Shown here: positions 1 to 8,603 of the stretch, in pieces | Position numbering within the stretch: position 1 is the first letter of the stretch | Layout of the letters: each line of letters opens with the position of its first letter | Assembly (NCBI GenBank): GCA_964291365.2 | Contig: OZ219989.1 | Location: forward strand, 3,534,001-3,598,000 | Direction of reading: 5' to 3' | Source of the DNA: JBDWFY01 sp964291365 | GTDB lineage: Bacteria > Pseudomonadota > Alphaproteobacteria > Rhizobiales > Stappiaceae | Length of the DNA: 64,000 nucleotides | Made by a program: the position numbers and the translations under genes | Notes under the pieces: model-generated | Databases searched by the model: none | Told to the model about the DNA's origin: nothing | Seen by the model: only the letters and a program-made list of their open reading frames with translations

Positions 1-213
1 AAATTAATTCACCAATATATTTAATAAATTCCACGTTTTCCGCTCTGCGAATTAAAATACACGGTTCAATTTTAATATCTTAAAACTGATCCAAAAAATG
101 AAAATCTCATATTCTACGTTCAAATACAAAGAGTTTGTAATTTCACAACTTTTTCATACTTTTTTTGTTCTATAATTCTTTATAATACTCAAGAGCATTA
201 ACCAATCGTTGGA

Positions 214-1383
214 TTAAAAGGGTAAACCAATATAATTTTCTGCTAAATCACGTCGTGCGGTCTCAGATTGTGAGAGATGCTTCAATGTTGCTTTGCGCAT
301 TTGTACAGAAAAACTATCTTCACCCTCAAATTGGTGTAGCATAGTTGTCATTTGCCAACTAAATCGCATCGCCTTCCAAATCCGTGTCAATGCTCGGTCT
401 GAATAGCAATCAATTCCGGTTTCATTTCCCTTTTTGATTGCATCTACCAACGCATTATAAAGATAATGTACATCGGAAACTGCCAAATTTAGACCCTTTG
501 CACCAGTCGGTGGTACAATGTGAGCCGCGTCTCCAACCAAAAATAAACGACCCCAACGCAATGGCTCACTAACGAATGAACGTAATGGTGCAATAGATTT
601 TTCAATTGAAGGACCAGTTTCCATTTTAGACGCGATATTTGATGGTAAGCAACTTTTCAATTTTTTCCAAAATTTCTCATCCGACCAATTTTCAACAGTT
701 TCGGAAATTGGAACCTGCACATAATATCGACTAAGGTTTTCATTACGCATTGAAGCGAGTGCAAAACCATTGGAAGAATTAGCGTAAATCAATTCATGAT
801 ATGCAGGTTTGGTGCGAGATAACACTCCCAACCAACCAAATGGATAAACTCGTTCAAATTCTAGGCGATTTCTTTCAGGAATTGTTTTTCGACTAACACC
901 ATGAAAACCATCACAACCCGCAACATACTCACAGTCAATGTGCTTTTTCACATCATTTATTATAAACCCTACCCGAGGTGAATTGTTTTTTGCATTTTCA
1001 ATTACAACGTCTTCGACATTATGAATTATCTCGGTACCAATTGATTCTTGGGCTGCATAAAGGTCAGCTGTCACTTCGGTCTGTCCATAGATCATTACTT
1101 GCTTACCCGTCAGAGCTTTGAAATCAATATGAACCATCAGTTCATCATCGGTAAGACTAATTCCATCATGGGGAATTCCTTCTCGATCCATTCGTTCAGA
1201 CACGCCCGCCTCACGCAACATATTAACAGTACCTGCTTCAAGTACACCCGCCCGGATTCGCGATAATACATGCTCTCGACTTGCTCGCTCAAGGATAATT
1301 GTATCCACGCCAGCATTATTGAGTAATTGTGAGAGCAATAAACCTGATGGTCCACCACCAATAATTGCGACTGATGTCTTCAT
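214..1383 (-). CDS. pobA: 4-hydroxybenzoate 3-monooxygenase (PobA)
   Basis: FAD- and NAD(P)H-dependent class A flavoprotein that hydroxylates 4-hydroxybenzoate to protocatechuate in the cytoplasm. The 389-residue protein matches the usual ~394 of the family. Visible are the N-terminal dinucleotide fold (IIGGGPSG, residues 7-14), the FERVYPFGWLG stretch, substrate-pocket residues in HELIYAN and SRYYVQVP, and the FAD motif GDAAHIVPPTGAKGLN. I chose the ATG at 1383 because MKTSVAIIGGG matches the family N-terminus; further upstream there is only a TTG 30 bases away. It is transcribed away from the paaJ-paa operon. No protocatechuate ring-cleavage genes are in the window, so its product must be consumed by genes elsewhere. 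Confidence 0.95.
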   Translation of the reverse strand: MKTSVAIIGGGPSGLLLSQLLNNAGVDTIILERASREHVLSRIRAGVLEAGTVNMLREAGVSERMDREGIPHDGISLTDDELMVHIDFKALTGKQVMIYGQTEVTADLYAAQESIGTEIIHNVEDVVIENAKNNSPRVGFIINDVKKHIDCEYVAGCDGFHGVSRKTIPERNRLEFERVYPFGWLGVLSRTKPAYHELIYANSSNGFALASMRNENLSRYYVQVPISETVENWSDEKFWKKLKSCLPSNIASKMETGPSIEKSIAPLRSFVSEPLRWGRLFLVGDAAHIVPPTGAKGLNLAVSDVHYLYNALVDAIKKGNETGIDCYSDRALTRIWKAMRFSWQMTTMLHQFEGEDSFSVQMRKATLKHLSQSETARRDLAENYIGLPF

Positions 1384-1449
1384 GTTCATGACAATTGAGA
1401 TATTAGGTATCAACTAAAAGTACTAAATCAGAGTTAGCTCGTATTAGTA

Positions 1450-1475
1450 TTTCACAAGAAACTATATTTGTGAAA
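1450..1475. promoter_or_regulatory. 8-bp inverted repeat between pobA and paaJ
   Basis: TTTCACAA (1450-1457) is separated by 10 bases from its exact reverse complement TTGTGAAA (1468-1475). It lies in the 282-base gap between two divergent aromatic-catabolism units, where a regulator would bind. No regulator gene is adjacent, so both function and binding protein are inference. Confidence 0.35.
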
Positions 1476-1665
1476 CAAGTTAAATCATTTGATTCACCTT
1501 TGAACAACACAAATATATATACTGCATTGTATGTCGTAAAATTTCAGACAATAAACTTAAAATTGAAACCTCATAACCCACACATATTGACAATTTTCAC
1601 TTACATTATTAAATTAATTGTAATTATGCGACTCTTCAGAGTTACACTTGTGGAGAAAATATTTT

Positions 1666-2868
1666 ATGCAAGCATTCATTTGCGATGGAGTACGAACGCC
1701 AATCGGAAAATATGGTGGTGCTTTATCTACGACACGAACAGATGATTTAGCCGCGATCCCAATTACTACACTCAAAGATCAGAATCCTGAGACAGATTGG
1801 TCCAAAATTGATGATGTCATTTTGGGTTCTGCTAATCAATCTGGTGAAGATAATCGCAATGTTGCAAGAATGGCCTTACTTCTTGCCGAATTACCACAAG
1901 AAATTCCTGGAATAACTGTAAATCGTTTATGTGCATCTGGAATGGATGCAGTTGGGATCGCCGCGAGAAGTATTAAGTCCGGTGAAAATAAACTTATGAT
2001 CGCTGGTGGAGTAGAAAGTATGAGCCGTGCACCATTTGTCATGCCAAAATCAAAAACAGCGTTTGATCGTTCGCTTACGATATTTGATACGACTATTGGC
2101 TGGCGATTTGTTAATCCAGTGATGAAAAAAAATTATGGCATTGATTCAATGCCCGAAACTGCCGATAATGTTGCTAGCAAATTCAACATTAGTCGTTCCG
2201 ACCAAGATGCTTTCGCTTACCGCAGTCAAAAAAGATGGAAAAGCGCGCAAGAAACAGGAATCTTTGCAGATGAAATAATTCCAATTACCGTACCAAAAGG
2301 CAAAAAAGATTCAATTCAATTTGATACAGATGAGCATCCACGACCAGAAACTACTTTAGAAAAATTGTCAGAACTAGCGGGTATTAATGGCCCTGATTTA
2401 ACAGTTACAGCAGGAAATTCTTCTGGAATTAATGATGGTGCAGCTGCACTATTGATTGCTAATGAGGAAAATCTTAAGTCTAATAATCTGTCACCTATTG
2501 TTAGAATAGTTGGTATGAGTTCGGCAGGAGTCGAACCAAGAATTATGGGAATAGGTCCGGTTCCGGCTATAAAAAAAGTTTTACAACATACTGGATTAAC
2601 AATTGATCAAATGGATGTGGTTGAAATTAATGAAGCATTTGCTGCACAATGTTTAGCAACTTTGAGAGAAATTGGACTTCCAGATGATGCAGAACAAGTA
2701 AATCCAAATGGGGGTGCAATTGCAGTAGGACATCCATTGGGAATGTCCGGTGCAAGACTAATTTTAACTGCCGCATACCAACTCAAGAGAATCAAGGGTC
2801 ATTTTGCAATTTGTGCGATGTGTGTCGGAGTTGGACAAGGAGTCGCTATTATTTTAGAACGGGCATAA
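1666..2868 (+). CDS. paaJ: 3-oxoadipyl-CoA thiolase (PaaJ/PcaF)
   Basis: Cleaves 3-oxoadipyl-CoA with CoA to succinyl-CoA and acetyl-CoA, the last step shared by the phenylacetate, benzoyl-CoA and beta-ketoadipate routes. It has 400 residues, the usual length. The thiolase features are all present: nucleophile Cys89 in NRLCASGMDA, the ending GHPLGMSGAR with His356, and Cys386 in CVGVGQG; NEAFAAQ is also there. The start at 1666 follows a GGAG-type site in tggagaaaatatttt; an in-frame upstream extension has no support. It is the first gene of a same-strand run, with paaA starting 29 bases after its stop, which favours the PaaJ assignment. PcaF is biochemically equivalent and cannot be excluded. 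Confidence 0.93.
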   Translation: MQAFICDGVRTPIGKYGGALSTTRTDDLAAIPITTLKDQNPETDWSKIDDVILGSANQSGEDNRNVARMALLLAELPQEIPGITVNRLCASGMDAVGIAARSIKSGENKLMIAGGVESMSRAPFVMPKSKTAFDRSLTIFDTTIGWRFVNPVMKKNYGIDSMPETADNVASKFNISRSDQDAFAYRSQKRWKSAQETGIFADEIIPITVPKGKKDSIQFDTDEHPRPETTLEKLSELAGINGPDLTVTAGNSSGINDGAAALLIANEENLKSNNLSPIVRIVGMSSAGVEPRIMGIGPVPAIKKVLQHTGLTIDQMDVVEINEAFAAQCLATLREIGLPDDAEQVNPNGGAIAVGHPLGMSGARLILTAAYQLKRIKGHFAICAMCVGVGQGVAIILERA

Positions 2869-2897
2869 TCTACTCAGCAACAAAAAGGATAATTCAC

Positions 2898-3881
2898 ATG
2901 TATGCGCAAATGGTCAAAACTGAAGCTTCAGATAACAGACAACTTGATGGAACTGAAGAAGAGTTTCAGCAATTTCAAGCACGCATTGATGCAAACGAAA
3001 AAATTGAACCAAAAGACTGGATGCCTGAATCCTATCGAAAAACACTGATACGACAAATCGGTCAACATGCACATTCTGAAATTGTCGGTCAATTACCAGA
3101 GGGAAACTGGATCACCCGTGCACCAACTTTAGAACGAAAAGCGATACTGCTAGCAAAAGTACAAGATGAAGCCGGGCATGGTTTATACCTTTATTGTGCT
3201 GCTGAAACACTAGGTGTTAGTCGCGATGAACTAACTAAAAATCTACTCTCTGGAAAAATGAAGTATTCATCAATCTTCAATTATCCTACTTTAACATGGG
3301 CTGATATTGGCGCGGTTGGATGGTTGGTTGATGGTGCGGCGATTATGAATCAAGTGCCTTTACAACGAACTTCATATGGGCCATATGCTCGAGCAATGAT
3401 ACGAATTTGTAAAGAAGAATCTTTTCACCAGCGACAAGGTTTTGACATAATGATGAAGATGGCAAATGGGACTAAAGCTCAAAGAGATATGGCACAAGAT
3501 GCACTAAACCGATTTTGGTATCCATCGTTGATGATGTTCGGTCCATCTGATAAAGATTCTACTCACTCAGCTCAGTCAATGGCATGGAAAATCAAAATAA
3601 ATTCTAATGATGAGTTGCGTCAAAAATTTGTGGACCAAACAGCACCTCAGGCCGAATTTCTTAATTTAAAAATTCCAGACAAGAAGTTAAAACTTAACAA
3701 AAAAACTGGCCATTATGAATTTTCTGAACCAGATTGGGCAGAATTTTTTAACGTTTTAAAAGGAAATGGCCCTTGTAACCAAGAGCGTTTGTCAGCGCGA
3801 CAAAAAGCTTGGGATGATGGGGAATGGGTGCGCGAAGGATTGCTTGCGCATGCAAATAAACGAGCGCAAAAGAATAAATAA
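2898..3881 (+). CDS. paaA: Phenylacetyl-CoA 1,2-epoxidase catalytic subunit PaaA
   Basis: Catalytic diiron subunit of the ring 1,2-phenylacetyl-CoA epoxidase (PaaABCE). The 327-residue protein closely follows E. coli PaaA from IEPKDWMPESYRKTLI onward. Iron-ligand motifs are visible in KVQDEAGHG and KEESFHQRQGF, and GNWITRAPTLERKAIL is family-specific. The N-terminus is about 18 residues longer than in E. coli; I took the ATG at 2898, preceded by aaaaggataattcac. The gene lies 29 bases after paaJ and 23 before paaB, so it is part of the operon. Confidence 0.97.
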   Translation: MYAQMVKTEASDNRQLDGTEEEFQQFQARIDANEKIEPKDWMPESYRKTLIRQIGQHAHSEIVGQLPEGNWITRAPTLERKAILLAKVQDEAGHGLYLYCAAETLGVSRDELTKNLLSGKMKYSSIFNYPTLTWADIGAVGWLVDGAAIMNQVPLQRTSYGPYARAMIRICKEESFHQRQGFDIMMKMANGTKAQRDMAQDALNRFWYPSLMMFGPSDKDSTHSAQSMAWKIKINSNDELRQKFVDQTAPQAEFLNLKIPDKKLKLNKKTGHYEFSEPDWAEFFNVLKGNGPCNQERLSARQKAWDDGEWVREGLLAHANKRAQKNK

Positions 3882-3904
3882 AGTAAAATATTTGAGGTGA
3901 AAAA

Positions 3905-4189
3905 ATGAAAAATGAATGGCCATTATGGGAAGTATTCATCCGTGGACAACATGGTATGAGCCACCGTCACGTTGGCAGCTTACATGCACCAGATTCCGAA
4001 ACAGCTATAAAAAATGCTAGAGATGTTTATACCAGACGCAATGAGGGTGTCAGCATTTGGGTTGTAAAGTCTTCAGACATTTCTGCATCCGTACCTGGAA
4101 ATAAAGGACCTTATTACGATCCATCAAATTCAAAAGTATATCGTCATCCAACATTTTATGACATCCCCGATGAAGTAGGTGCAATGTAA
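3905..4189 (+). CDS. paaB: Phenylacetyl-CoA epoxidase subunit PaaB
   Basis: Small subunit that bridges PaaAC heterodimers in the epoxidase complex. It has 94 residues, the family size, and begins WPLWEVFIRGQHGMSHRHVG, a hallmark PaaB N-terminus; HVGSLHAPD and SIWVVKSSDI follow. A gaggtgaaaaa ribosome-binding site precedes the ATG. The stop overlaps the paaC start by one base (TAATG), indicating translational coupling. Confidence 0.96.
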   Translation: MKNEWPLWEVFIRGQHGMSHRHVGSLHAPDSETAIKNARDVYTRRNEGVSIWVVKSSDISASVPGNKGPYYDPSNSKVYRHPTFYDIPDEVGAM

Positions 4190-4944
4190 TGCAAAATGCA
4201 CTTTTTCTATTCACATTACGAATGGGTGACAACACGTTAATTTTAGGGCATAGATTATCGGAATGGTGTGGACATGCCCCAGTATTAGAAGAAGACATAG
4301 CTGTGGCGAATACCGCACTTGATTTAATTGGACAAACCCAAATGTGGTTGGGATTAGCTGGTGAATTAGAAGGGAAAGGACGAGATGCTGATAAGTTAGC
4401 TTATCATCGCGATGCATGGGACTTTAAAAATTTTCTCTTACTTGAACTTCCAAATGGTGATTTTGGACAAACAATAATGAGGCAATTTTTGTTTGATGCT
4501 TGGCATGTAATAACGTTAAAAAGTTTAACCAATTCAAAAAATCAAAGAATCGCTGAAATCGCTGAAAAATCAATTAAAGAAGCGACTTATCATCTTGATC
4601 GTTCTACCAATACAGTTATTGGTTTGGGTGATGGAACAAGTGAAAGTCATAACCGCATGCAAAATGCTCTTGAATATTTTTGGCCTTATGTTGGTGAAAT
4701 GTTTGATGCTGACAAAATAGATTACAAACTTTCGAAAGCTAAAGTCGCACCTGATCCGAAATCTTTACGCAAAGAATTTGACACGATTATGACACAAGTG
4801 TTTAAAGAAGCCACTCTTACACCGCCAGACAATCCATTCTTTCATACTGGGGGAAAGTCAGGAACTAACCATACCGAAAATTTGGGTCATATTCTTGCAG
4901 AAATGCAATGGCTACAACGAGTTTATCCTGATGCAACATGGTAA
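4189..4944 (+). CDS. paaC: Phenylacetyl-CoA epoxidase structural subunit PaaC
   Basis: Non-catalytic ferritin-fold partner of PaaA. At 251 residues it is close to the 248 of E. coli. Matching stretches are LRMGDNTLILGHRLSEWCGH, PNGDFGQTI, DAWHVITL, IKEATYHL and the C-terminal HILAEMQWLQRVYPDATW. The start overlaps the paaB stop by one base. No iron is expected to be bound, as known for the family. Confidence 0.96.
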   Translation: MQNALFLFTLRMGDNTLILGHRLSEWCGHAPVLEEDIAVANTALDLIGQTQMWLGLAGELEGKGRDADKLAYHRDAWDFKNFLLLELPNGDFGQTIMRQFLFDAWHVITLKSLTNSKNQRIAEIAEKSIKEATYHLDRSTNTVIGLGDGTSESHNRMQNALEYFWPYVGEMFDADKIDYKLSKAKVAPDPKSLRKEFDTIMTQVFKEATLTPPDNPFFHTGGKSGTNHTENLGHILAEMQWLQRVYPDATW

Positions 4945-4948
4945 CAAT

Positions 4949-5410
4949 ATGCAAGAAACTACACTTGAGCAAATTTGGGATTGGTTAGACGAGGTTCCAG
5001 ATCCTGAAATTCCAGCCATTTCCGTGGTCGATTTAGGAATTGTCCGTGGATTAAAGTGGCATGGTGATACCTTAGAGGTTACCATCACTCCCACCTACTC
5101 AGGTTGTCCAGCAATGACCATAATTAATTTAGACATCGAAACTAAGCTACGTAATCAAGGGATCAAAAAATTAGAATTGAAACGACAATTGTCTCCCGCA
5201 TGGACAACGGACTGGCTTTCCAAAAAAGGTCGTGAACAATTGAAAAAATTTGGTATTGCACCGCCGCAACCAAATGGTGGACCAAAAGATTGTCCGTTGT
5301 GTGGTAGTGTTAAACTTGAAAAAGTTAGTCAATTTGGTTCAACTCCTTGTAAGGCACATTGGCGGTGCCAAGAGTGTCTTGAATCTTTTGATTATTTCAA
5401 GTGTATATAA
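4949..5410 (+). CDS. paaD: PaaD, Fe-S maturation factor of the epoxidase
   Basis: Accessory protein thought to deliver Fe-S clusters to the PaaE reductase. The N-terminal MIP18/DUF59 domain shows VPDPEIPAISVVDLGIVRG and TPTYSGCPA; the C-terminal zinc-like region has CPLCGS and CQECLESFDYFKCI. The 153-residue product from the ATG at 4949, four bases after the paaC stop, fits the family; an ATG at 4931 inside paaC is an alternative that would add six residues. Fourth Paa epoxidase gene of the operon. Confidence 0.94.
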   Translation: MQETTLEQIWDWLDEVPDPEIPAISVVDLGIVRGLKWHGDTLEVTITPTYSGCPAMTIINLDIETKLRNQGIKKLELKRQLSPAWTTDWLSKKGREQLKKFGIAPPQPNGGPKDCPLCGSVKLEKVSQFGSTPCKAHWRCQECLESFDYFKCI

Positions 5411-5420
5411 TGGAATTTCA

Positions 5421-6491
5421 ATGGCACAATTTTACAAATTAAAAGTAACAAATATTGAAAAAACTACGCGAGATGCCGTTGTAGTAACTTTGGCACCTGA
5501 AAAAAATATAAAAGAGTTTCATAAGTTTATTCAAGGTCAGTATCTAACCTTTAGACAAGTTATTGAAGGTGAAGAGTTAAGACGAAATTATTCAATTTGC
5601 TCTGGAAAAGATGATAAACTCTTGCAGATTGGAATCAAACAAGTAGAAGATGGTGCATTTTCAACTTGGGCCAATTCAGAATTACAGGTTGGTGATACAC
5701 TTGAAGCACTTCTACCCAGAGGTGCATTTCATACTGTCCTCGATAGAAATGCGCAAAAGAATTATATCGGATTTGCTGGTGGTTCAGGCATTACACCAAT
5801 TTTATCAATCATTAAAACTGTATTAGTTCGTGAACCGAAGTCATCATTTACGTTAGTTTATGCTAATCGTAATGTGCACTCAATAATGTTTCGTGAAGAA
5901 TTGGAAGACCTCAAAAATTTACACATTGGTAGACTAAACATTATTCATGTCTTAGAAACAGAAAACCAAGAGACTGAAGTCTTCTCAGGTCGAATTGATA
6001 AAAAGAAATGCCAACAATTGTTTAAGCATTTGATATCCATTGATGACGTTGATGTTTCATTTATTTGTGGACCAGAACCCATGATGCTTACAATTGCGGA
6101 CTCGCTTCGAGCACATGGTCTCAACGACAGCCAAATAAAATTTGAACTCTTCACAAGTGCACAACCTGGTCGTCTAAAACCAAAGAAAACTGCTAAACTA
6201 AACAAAACAAAAAGTGAGACTAGTGCAACAGTGATTTTAGATGGTGCAACGCACAAATTTGAGATGAAAAGTAATCAAAGAATACTTGAAGCAGCTCTTG
6301 CAAATTCTTTAGATGTTCCTTTCGCTTGTAAAGCTGGTGTATGTTCCACATGCCGAGCAAAACTATTAGAGGGTGAAGTGGAGATGGCAACCAATCATTC
6401 ATTAGAAGATTACGAAGTTGCAAGAGGGTTTATTCTAACTTGTCAAAGCTATCCACTGACTAACAAAATAAAAGTTGACTATGACCATTGA
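5421..6491 (+). CDS. paaE: Phenylacetyl-CoA epoxidase reductase PaaE
   Basis: Passes electrons from NADPH to the PaaA diiron centre. The 356-residue length equals E. coli PaaE. The order is a ferredoxin-reductase FAD domain (RRNYSIC near 54-60), an NAD(P) domain (GFAGGSGITPILSIIK, then FICGPEPMM) and a C-terminal plant-type 2Fe-2S domain with Cys303, Cys308, Cys311 and Cys341. I chose the ATG at 5421, 10 bases after the paaD stop. Its 3' end overlaps the next gene by 11 bases. Confidence 0.96.
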   Translation: MAQFYKLKVTNIEKTTRDAVVVTLAPEKNIKEFHKFIQGQYLTFRQVIEGEELRRNYSICSGKDDKLLQIGIKQVEDGAFSTWANSELQVGDTLEALLPRGAFHTVLDRNAQKNYIGFAGGSGITPILSIIKTVLVREPKSSFTLVYANRNVHSIMFREELEDLKNLHIGRLNIIHVLETENQETEVFSGRIDKKKCQQLFKHLISIDDVDVSFICGPEPMMLTIADSLRAHGLNDSQIKFELFTSAQPGRLKPKKTAKLNKTKSETSATVILDGATHKFEMKSNQRILEAALANSLDVPFACKAGVCSTCRAKLLEGEVEMATNHSLEDYEVARGFILTCQSYPLTNKIKVDYDH

Positions 6492-7242
6492 GAATTACTT
6501 AGCTAAAGGTGGAGTATTAACTTCACCCGAAAACGTTCCGTCACGATATCGAGGTGAACTCATGCGACTTATGGCTACATTTGTTGATAGCGAACTAGCC
6601 GGGGCAGCTGGGTTTGCAGATTTGATAAATTCTGCACCTGGATTGACTGAACGAATTGTAGCTGCGCGAATTGTACTAGAAAAAAATGAACATGCAGATC
6701 AGATTTTGACAATAATGGAAGAATTTGGTGTTGATACTAGCCGATATGTAACGAGACATCCTTGGACTGCAAGAATTTCAAGAAATTCAAATATTGGTGC
6801 GACTAGAACTGATTCCGATATGAGACTCGCAGTATTTAATTATCCAATCAAAAACTGGGATGATGCAGTTGTGATGAATGTACTTATGGGGTTTGCAGTT
6901 TCAATACAAATGTCAGAATTTGTCAAAATTTCCTACCAACCATTGGCTGAACAATTCCGAATTATTGCAGCTCGAGAGGAACATCACACCAAATTAGCCG
7001 TAGATGGGCTAAAACAACTTTTGTTAGATAAAAAGAAACTGAACTTTATCCACGACTCAATAAATTATTGGTGGCCAAGAGTTGGTGAAAGTTTCGGTAA
7101 AATTGACTCAGAACGTTCAAAGAAGTTAATCTCCTATGGACTTCGTAGAAATACAAATTCAACATTAAAGAAACAATGGATATCAAAGACTTCTAATTTA
7201 TTAAAAAAACTCGGATTAAAAGTACCTAAAAATAGTGACTAA
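6481..7242 (+). CDS. PaaA/PaaC-like ferritin-fold protein of unknown role
   Basis: A 253-residue protein starting inside the end of paaE (11-base overlap), so it is translated as the last gene of the paa operon. Its helices carry a ferritin-like metal-ligand pattern: DSELAGAAGF, EKNEHADQ, QMSEF and AAREEHHTKL. The spacing resembles PaaA/PaaC (phenylacetic acid catabolic family), but it is neither of them; both true subunits are upstream. WWPRVGESFG resembles the region around FWPYVGEMFD of PaaC. Possible roles are a second diiron oxygenase, a variant subunit or a protective protein. The function is unknown; operon membership is well supported. Confidence 0.8.
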   Translation: MTIENYLAKGGVLTSPENVPSRYRGELMRLMATFVDSELAGAAGFADLINSAPGLTERIVAARIVLEKNEHADQILTIMEEFGVDTSRYVTRHPWTARISRNSNIGATRTDSDMRLAVFNYPIKNWDDAVVMNVLMGFAVSIQMSEFVKISYQPLAEQFRIIAAREEHHTKLAVDGLKQLLLDKKKLNFIHDSINYWWPRVGESFGKIDSERSKKLISYGLRRNTNSTLKKQWISKTSNLLKKLGLKVPKNSD

Positions 7243-7277
7243 TATACAATATACCGTAAATGCAAAGCTGAAATTTA

Positions 7278-7301
7278 AAATCTTGCATTTAAGAATGGAA
7301 C
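7278..7301 (-). repeat. 24-nt dispersed repeat, copy 1
   Basis: The reverse complement of these 24 bases is identical to 24914-24937 and differs at three positions from 32790-32813. It lies in the 95-base gap between the paa operon and the DUF262 gene, at the edge of the putative inserted block. Confidence 0.7.
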
Positions 7302-7337
7302 CTCTATAAATATAAATCCATTATTTGGATGTGAGAT

Positions 7338-8603
7338 ATGTCTACAAATTCAAACAAAACAAAAATTGCTAAATCACTGCAAAACGAGATGGAATTGACT
7401 GATTCCGAAGAAGAAGAAAATATTGATGGGTTGGATAATATACCCGAGGTATCTGGTTGGGGTAAAAGTTTTCCAATCGATTCTGTATTAGTTCGTCCCG
7501 AAACTCGAAGTGCTAGTGATATGATACGTCTAATTGATGACGGACGAATTATAATGGATCCTGATTTTCAAAGAGATTTTGTTTGGGAGGAAAAGCGTCA
7601 ATCAAAGTTAATTGAAAGTTGCTTAATGAGAATTCCACTCCCAGTATTTTATGTCGCTGAGAATGAAGATGGTAAATTAATTATAGTAGATGGACTACAA
7701 CGACTAAAAACACTTGATCGATTTCTAAATAATAATTTAAAGCTTAATGGACTAGGAGATAATAGTGAACTGAATGGAATGCGTTATCGTGATTTGCAAG
7801 CGAAACTACAAGAAAATGTGAGATTTACTCAACTAACATTCCACATTTTGGACAAAAGAACCCCGGAAGTTGTTAAACTGCAAATTTTTGATAGAGTTAA
7901 TAGTGGAAAACCGCTAACGCGCCAACAGATGCGAAATGCTTTGTATACTGGGGTGGCTACTCAATGGTTAAAGGATGTAACAGACAAAGATGTAGACGCA
8001 TTTCATAACGCGACTGGTAGTTCTTTCAAATCTAAAAGCATGCGAGACCGTGAGGCTGTCAATCGATTTGTCTCGTTTTATCTACTAGGTTATAGTAAAT
8101 ATGGACCAAGTGGTGATATGGATAAATTCTTAGCTGATGGACTTTTAGCCATGCAAAGACTTGATGAAAGTGAAAGGGTGCAATTAAGAGTTCTGTTTGA
8201 GCTAACAATGAGATTATGTTACCAACTGTTTGGCCAACACTCTTTCCGTAAATCTATAGTTGATAGAGATGTAGTCGACGAGGTTATTGGTCGAAAAAAA
8301 ACAGTTATAAATATTTCACTATTTGATGTAATCTCTGTCACCTTTGCTAAGCTGCTCAAAAAAATTTTTCGGGATCTAGACCTGATTTTGGACAATATCC
8401 ACAATGGAAAATGGGAAACTATGCTTGAAAATGTTATGCATAAAGAGTACCTGGCACAAATTGTGAAAGACCTTTTGAAAGACGAAGATTTTAGTGTCGC
8501 GGTTACATTAGGTACTAACAATAAAGATAGAGTCACGATTAGACATGAAAAATTGGAGTCCGCACTCAACCAATATTACGAAAAGAACTATGTTAAAGTC
8601 TAG
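7338..8603 (+). CDS. DUF262 (ParB/GmrS-like) protein of a putative defence operon
   Basis: A 421-residue protein with an acidic N-terminus (residues 20-35) followed by a DUF262 domain: FQRDFVW at 77-83, the conserved DGxQR motif in IVDGLQRL at 116-123, and FDRVNSGKPLTRQQMRNAL at 184-202. DUF262 has a ParB-like fold and occurs in nucleotide-dependent nucleases and anti-phage systems such as GmrSD; no DUF1524 HNH nuclease half is present here. The final ~200 residues are helical with no motif I recognise. A weak gtgagat precedes the start. It overlaps the ATPase gene by 14 bases, so the two are coupled. A defence role is inferred from domain partners only. Confidence 0.8.
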   Translation: MSTNSNKTKIAKSLQNEMELTDSEEEENIDGLDNIPEVSGWGKSFPIDSVLVRPETRSASDMIRLIDDGRIIMDPDFQRDFVWEEKRQSKLIESCLMRIPLPVFYVAENEDGKLIIVDGLQRLKTLDRFLNNNLKLNGLGDNSELNGMRYRDLQAKLQENVRFTQLTFHILDKRTPEVVKLQIFDRVNSGKPLTRQQMRNALYTGVATQWLKDVTDKDVDAFHNATGSSFKSKSMRDREAVNRFVSFYLLGYSKYGPSGDMDKFLADGLLAMQRLDESERVQLRVLFELTMRLCYQLFGQHSFRKSIVDRDVVDEVIGRKKTVINISLFDVISVTFAKLLKKIFRDLDLILDNIHNGKWETMLENVMHKEYLAQIVKDLLKDEDFSVAVTLGTNNKDRVTIRHEKLESALNQYYEKNYVKV

